Shown: piece by piece, positions 59,101 through 64,000 of the stretch | How positions within the stretch are numbered: position 1 is the stretch's first letter | How the letters are laid out: every line of letters begins with the position of its first letter | Assembly: GCA_025094145.1 (NCBI GenBank) | Contig: JALLLS010000028.1 | Span: 124,001-188,000, forward strand | DNA from: Spinellus fusiger | Lineage: Eukaryota; Mucoromycota; Mucoromycetes; Mucorales; Phycomycetaceae | Length of the DNA stretch: 64,000 nucleotides | Reading direction: 5' to 3' | The notes under the pieces: generated by a model | What the model saw: the letters and a program-made list of their open reading frames with translations, nothing else | Told to the model about the DNA's origin: nothing | Databases searched by the model: none | Program-made: the position numbers and the translations under genes

Positions 59101-59680
59101 CTTTGGAAAACATATGGCAAAAATTCCATTCTCTTTACCTCGTTCAAAATCCAACATTGAGACCATGACTATGATTGTTGAGTATTCAATCACAGTACGT
59201 CAATGGATTTATAGTATTGTAAGGATTTCCAATGCACTTTCCGTCATCGATCAAGTACGAAGGTGTACATGGAAAGTGTCTGTCATCGATCAAGCCTTTA
59301 TTGATTTATATGAACGACTGACAATGAATTGGAGAACAAATCTATGTGCCACCACCACAGAACAAGCGAATTGGGTTGATATTGGGATACGACATGGAGT
59401 ATGTGCTAGAAAGATCACCATGAATGAAGTTTTAATTAAACTTCTCAAGTTATCATCTTTATTTCAGTATTGTATTGACCAACTTGCCTATTCAATTTAT
59501 AAGATTCCCTACTATTTACAGAGAGGACTGGAGAAGGAACTGGGACTTGAATTGATAGACTTATGGCAAAATAGAGTACCAAAAGCTTCTACTGAAGAAG
59601 ATTGTTTAGTTTGGGGTCAGGCGATGAAAGATTTTGCTAAAAATATACTTAACCAGGACACGGATCTATCTTTAGAATGA
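56155..59680 (+). CDS. bacterial-type N6-adenine DNA methyltransferase with introns
   Basis: Three exons (56155-56581, 56730-57891, 57959-59680), about 1100 residues if two single-base shifts are bridged. It has the motif order of type I/IIG-style N6-adenine methylases. FYTPQSIVKFMWKR (57179) precedes motif I, DPCMGIGTYL (57281), which binds AdoMet. GIEIDPFVFKLSKINL follows. The catalytic motif is NPPY (57689), then FITPSQWMILDFARDL. A C-terminal TaqI/Eco57I-like region has YFCGILNCSVLQFF and YYDQQGRTRFFGKHMAKIP. No nuclease motif was seen. The second intron is GC-AG (AG|GCAAGC). Exon 1 is a Ser/Lys-rich addition. A TATA box at 56138 would put transcription start after the first ATG, favouring ATG 56245. 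The frame shifts near 58498 and in a T7 run at 59050-59056. The break is either assembly error or recent inactivation. Nuclear or mitochondrial site unknown. Confidence 0.85.
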
Positions 59681-60057
59681 TAGAGAGAGAGAGAGAAGAA
59701 ATCTGTATTATATACTGTTCACACTTGCTATTGCTATAAGAATTATTAATTTGATTATGATAAACATAGTGCAGAGATAAGTGAGAGTGATGGGTTCTAT
59801 AGCAGGCTATATCCATAAAGTGATATTCTTATAATTATTAGAATATAATCAATGGTTATTTGATGTTTTCTTCTAATCAAATAGTTCAGTTTGTAACTAT
59901 GGAGGGGTCAAGGTGATATGGCAGTTTGTGTTTATTTTATCTTCTGGTGAAATAGCTAAATGTATTGATTAGAACTTTATTGTTTGGTAAAATTAAGATA
60001 AATTAACTTTTGAGTTAATATAGTGTTCTTTATATTCTCTTCTTTACACTTCTTACT
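59681..60057. other. intergenic, methylase to Nudix
   Basis: 377 bp with a GA run just after the methylase stop and a CTTCTTTACACTTCTTACT leader before the Nudix start. No coding region seen. Confidence 0.5.
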
Positions 60058-60890
60058 ATGGAAAATATCTTAGTCCCTTTAGCCTCCCTGAAGTTATACG
60101 ATCAAAAGACACTACCAGAAAATGGTGTTGATGAAGAGGAATCAGCCATGAAGTTTTTATCTGAAAACAATACACCCAAAGCAGTAGATTGTATTATCAT
60201 GCACTCAAAGAGCAAAAAGTATCTGTTGGTATCTTATGATAAACAGGGCAAATCATGGACTATTGTAGGTGTTTTATAACGTATATAAAAGTGATACTTA
60301 TTACAATAATCCATAAAGCCAAGTAGCACCTTATCCATGGACCAGAACATGAGATCTGCTGCTACAACTATGGCGTGGATAGAAGCAGGTGTGAAGGGGT
60401 CTGTCAAACGCCATGTTGGAATATTCAGAGAGAAATCAGATCTGATGAATGTAGTAGACCACTGGGTTTATGAGATAGAAATATCCAAGGCTCTGGATGT
60501 ATATCCACGAAAAAATGAATGTGAGAGACGATGGGTAAGAAAAATATATGATTGTTTGAATATTTAGCTCTAGTTCATTGACTAATACTGTGTAATTAGT
60601 TTAATTATCGGGAGGCTAGAACTCTCCTTCGCTCAAAATACCTCAGAGATGCCCTTGCAATGTCTCATAAAGAAGATCCAATCTTCACTAGATATGTTCA
60701 TAAGAAATTAAGACGTATGAACATTCAAAGCAAAACACGGAAGAGCAGAACATCCATGGCAGACAATAGTTGGCCCGAAGTGGTCAGAGAGAATATAAAA
60801 ACAACCACAAGTACCTGTTTACTTCCAACTCAAGGTAGAGTAAATAACCATAGGAGATACAATGAAACTGTGTTATGTGAAAAACATTAA
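60058..60890 (+). CDS. Nudix-fold protein with a lost catalytic box
   Basis: Three exons (60058-60264, 60319-60534, 60600-60890) give 237 residues. The layout follows diphosphoinositol polyphosphate phosphohydrolases (DIPP/Ddp1-like Nudix). It has an N-terminal strand region (AVDCIIMHSKSKKYLLVS), WTIPSSTLSMDQNM where W.LPKG.LE..E is expected, AWIEAGVKGSV as the EEAG.G part, then VYEIEIS, ERRWFNYREARTLL and a C-terminal helix. In the Nudix box GX5EX7REUXEEXGU, the Gly is Ser, the first Glu is Gln, the RE pair is TM and the first of the EE pair is Ile. Only one catalytic Glu remains. Hydrolysis is therefore unlikely; ligand binding or a structural role is possible. The frame and introns are intact, so it is not simply decayed. 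It lies 380 bp downstream of the methylase on the same strand. Confidence 0.78.
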
Positions 60891-61371
60891 TATCTTGGGC
60901 TTGAAAAATCCAACTTTAGAGATGAGTAGGGAGCCAGAGAAGATAGCTACTGTATAGAAAAATCAGACATAGAATTACTAAGACAATAAAATAAAATAAG
61001 CCAAGTATTATAGATAGTTGAATACTTTCTATATTCATATATAAAAGGTATTCTTTTGATTGATCATCCACATATTTACGTATTAAATTGAAATAGCAAT
61101 GTCTCTAGTTATTTTTCCATGTTATCCTCTGTCTATTTGTAATCTATATTCTATTTTCCTTACAGGTAGCAGACTACTCTATTTTATGAACCTGTTTTTT
61201 TTTGTATGGAAGTCAGTGATCAGTTTTATTTACACACACACACCCTATCAGAAATAGTGAGGGGGGCAAGAGAAAAAAGATATATAAGGGCAAAAATAAA
61301 CAACTATAATATAGTATAGTATAAACAGGTCTATAGAACCATAGTAGAAGAAAGTAAGAAAAGAAAGAAAA
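60891..61371. other. intergenic
   Basis: 3' flank of the Nudix gene and the edge of the LINE. It includes a short ACACACAC run near 61230. Nothing coding. Confidence 0.5.
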
Positions 61372-64000
61372 CTAATCTAATTCCTGTTCTGAAGTAATTG
61401 TAGTCAGCACTGAGCTAGTCTTATGTGCCACAACAATAGGTGGGAAGGAAACATTATCAAATACTAGTCTCCAGTGAGTTTTCCAGATGGCCAGTAGGAT
61501 TGAGCTGATAATTTGGCACGACTCTATAGACTCGTTGGTAGTCTCATAAGGAAGCGACAGAGAAAAGGGATATCGGGAATTATAGAGGAAATAAGGGTAT
61601 TCACTAAAATTGCTCTTCCAAGAATAGATAATTTGCGTTATAAGTAGATTTGGCATGCCGTACTAATAATATCCAGCAGCCAATAGCAAAACACATCTCT
61701 CTGTGCTAAGGATGTAAACAAAGGAAACGTAAGATAGATCAAAGAATGAGAAGGCCCACATCTCTGGGCATCTTCCATCACCAGACGTATCGTGATACTA
61801 TTATCAGCAAAGAGCCCACTAAGTACAAATCCTGTTTGGCAGGGATTCACCTAGGATCCACACTTGCCAATAATAAGTACATTCACCAAGCGAGTAAACA
61901 CTTTAGTGTCTGCATTAATGAGAGAGATGGGTCTCCAATTGCAAAGAAGAGAGAGAGAGAGAGATCACCTGTCTTGGGCAAAAGTACCATAACCATGCCA
62001 TACCAACTAGGAAGGAAGATACCAGATACTAGAGCGAGAAATTCATAAGGAATACCATCAGAGCTAGGACTTCTTTGGTGTGGTGTGTGGAAAACACCCA
62101 TCAGAAGATTATCCATGGTGAATGAATCACATAGGTTGTCTTTATCCTTTTATATTTATAGTGGATTCAATGGGAATGACATATAGTGCAGCAGACAAGA
62201 CAGATTCTTCAATTGGATCTGAAGTGTACAATTGTTTGTAAAAGCATTGAACAGCCTCAGTCTTCTCACTAGGAGTGGTGCACAAGTTGTTAGTGGTGAG
62301 ATGGCAGAGGCTAGAAATAGATTGCTACTGTTGCCTAGTGGCTACAGTGCGCTTCAGATACCCTGCTGACATCTCACCATGTTCCCTCCAATGATTTCCA
62401 GCCTTCAAAACAGAGAAGAGTCTATGCTGGAAAGTAGGTTTTGTAGCCAAAACTGAGTTATCACAATAAATCTCTTTACTATGAGGTGTTGGGCTAAATG
62501 AAAAGACCGTGGTAAGAAGAACATGGTCTGTCCAGGCAGAAGAAATAAACTCCACATTTGAAGAGTGCATAAAAGGTGCCATGTCGTTGGGTGAAAAGAT
62601 ATAATCAATGCAAGAACTAGAATCTACTCGACAAAAGGTAGGTAGAGGAAGCATATTTGGAGCCGTAAGACAGTTCAGACTGCCGATCCTAAGAAGGTTA
62701 TTAGATATATATATGCCTAAATGGCTTGGTGTCTTAATAGAGCGATCACTTCTTGTCTTTGTATATGTCAATGGAGCATACTTGGAGGCTTTCTTAACCC
62801 ATTTCTTAGTCTGGGTCTTGACTGGCGTCTTTGTCTTCTCTACAGCAGTAAGAGACTTGTATGTTCTAATTGGGGAAATTATACCTAGTATTGGTGGTAT
62901 TGGGGCTTCTGCCCTATCTATGGCATCAGCAAAGTGCGCCATGTTAATGTCAGAGTTCTCCTCTTCTTTCTCTCCTCTTCCAAGGCCTTTTATTACTGGG
63001 TTCAATAATCTCTATGGTGGGTGCTGACTGCACAACCTTAGGACGCTTACGGTTCAAGTCATCTCTGTTTCTAGGATAATTAGCTGCTACATGTCTCTCT
63101 TCTTGACACCCATAACACATCCGTTTAAGGCGAGTAGGGCATTGTTCTCTTGAATGTCTCCCTTTGTGGCATTAGGAACAGTGCTTGAGCATATCCTGCC
63201 ACGTAGCAAAAAATAAAAATAAAAACGTACTTGAACTATCATACCACTCTAACCCATGGCTCCATGGCTTTAAGCTGGCTGTTGGAGAGGCAGTACTTGC
63301 CAGGAAATCATACCCCCTTTCTAGATACCACTCTCCATGTTCCTCCACATGAAGTCCTACTTTCAGAACTTCCCCATAGGGGTGAGGAATTCTAAAAGTC
63401 CTGCACGCACACTCTCAGCAACATCAATAGGAAATTTCTTGAGGGAGGGCTTAGTGGTTTTGTAATCACTGAGGATAGCTGAGTAGGCCTTGAAGACATT
63501 ATCTCCAATTGCCAAGCCACTTCCTTCACAGGCAGCAACACAGTGCTCCTCAGACTGAAGGATGACCTCCACAATCGTCCGGGATCCTTCTTTATGAGTG
63601 GCCATGGCCAAGCCTATACCAATAGGAAAGGCTTTAAGGTTCTCCCTATAAAAGGCTGGAGATGTCACCAGTACCAAGGTGACATCAAGAAATACACAGG
63701 GGTGTTTGCTGAAGGCCTGTTTCCAGACTCGAGGGGTATATGTTGAGGTGTTTTGAGAGATGTTGGAAACAGACAAAAGAACAACTTTGTACTTTTTAGC
63801 TTCCAAGTACGAAGAAAAGGGTGTTGCTTTCGTGCTGTTATTTCAGTCCATGAGAGGTGTTGAGTGGGCTTATGGACACTACTTGATGAGTCTGGATTTT
63901 TAGCGGGGAGCTATGCTATTTTATGAATAAGCATTTGAGGGCGGGCACACATAGGAGAATTGACGTGACTGCTGATGTTCACAAACAGCTTGTTAGAAAT
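61372..64000 (-). mobile_element. degenerate LINE (non-LTR retrotransposon)
   Basis: The element is on the minus strand and runs off the right edge. From right to left it shows an ORF1-like Gag frame (63806-63363), then two CCHC zinc knuckles near 63180-63070 (CHKGRHSREQC, and CYGCQEERHVAANY in which the last Cys is lost). Next is the end of an APE-type endonuclease (SSSCIDYIFSPND, SSAWTDHVLL, near 62600-62500). Reverse transcriptase pieces follow (SSDGIPYEFLALVSGIFLPS, MVMVLLPKTGDL, then NPCQTGFVLSGLFADNSI). The C-terminal end reads LLAIWKTHWRLVFDNVSFPP. The RT core between QTGF and the C terminus, including the YADD region, is missing, so it is an internal deletion derivative. It has many stops and shifts. 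Confidence 0.85.

Noticed and set aside
1..64000. tRNA or rRNA genes
   Set aside because: I scanned for T-loop (GGTTCRA) and conserved rRNA blocks by eye and saw none; a tRNAscan or Rfam run would settle this.

Overview
The window looks like nuclear DNA of an early-diverging filamentous fungus, most likely Mucoromycota (Mucorales-like). The DNA is AT-rich. Introns are short (about 45-250 bp) with GTAAGT/YAG sites and a few GC-AG introns. The genes encode fungal families: a PHO80-type cyclin, an Skt5/Chs4 protein with a CaaX box, Mga2/Spt23-like and DUF8032-like proteins, and Yme2. Broken copies of Tc1/mariner, Helitron, LINE and Fanzor (TnpB-like) elements fill the spaces between genes. No rRNA, tRNA or CRISPR array was seen. 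Exon boundaries were worked out by hand from splice sites and reading frame, and in most genes the spliced lengths are whole numbers of codons.

Layout. 1-8.2 kb: mostly empty, with one intact gene for an unusual protein of six tandem helix-turn-helix units (2686-4098) and a dead Tc1/mariner transposase. 8.2-16.4 kb: a compact block holding an ER/vacuole M28 metallopeptidase (ERMP1/Pff1 type), MEMO1, PIG-H (GPI-anchor synthesis; its coding end overlaps that of MEMO1) and an Mga2/Spt23-like IPT factor. 16.4-24.4 kb: an 8 kb gene-poor stretch. 24.4-29.5 kb: a protein with two DUF8032-like domains, carrying a likely 1-base break, and a PHO80-like cyclin. 30.8-43.5 kb: transposon relics (Tc1, two Helitron copies, a Gag-like scrap, a Fanzor relic) around the condensin subunit NCAPG/Ycg1. 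43.5-52.3 kb: housekeeping genes Yme2, Skt5/Chs4, a DUF962/Mpo1-like protein and CDP-diacylglycerol synthase. 52.8-54.4 kb: a second Fanzor relic and a third Tc1 relic. 56.1-60.9 kb: a bacterial-type N6-adenine DNA methyltransferase with eukaryotic introns, followed on the same strand by a Nudix protein whose catalytic box is lost. 61.4-64 kb: a decayed LINE retrotransposon running off the right edge.

The genes do not form one pathway, although several act on membranes and the cell surface (PIG-H, CDP-DAG synthase, Skt5, ERMP1-like). The items I consider most worth following up are the restriction-modification-style adenine methyltransferase in a eukaryotic chromosome, its pseudo-Nudix neighbour, the six-fold HTH protein and the two Fanzor relics. 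Three otherwise intact genes or segments are broken only by single-base shifts, two of them in homopolymers, so assembly error must be excluded before calling them pseudogenes.
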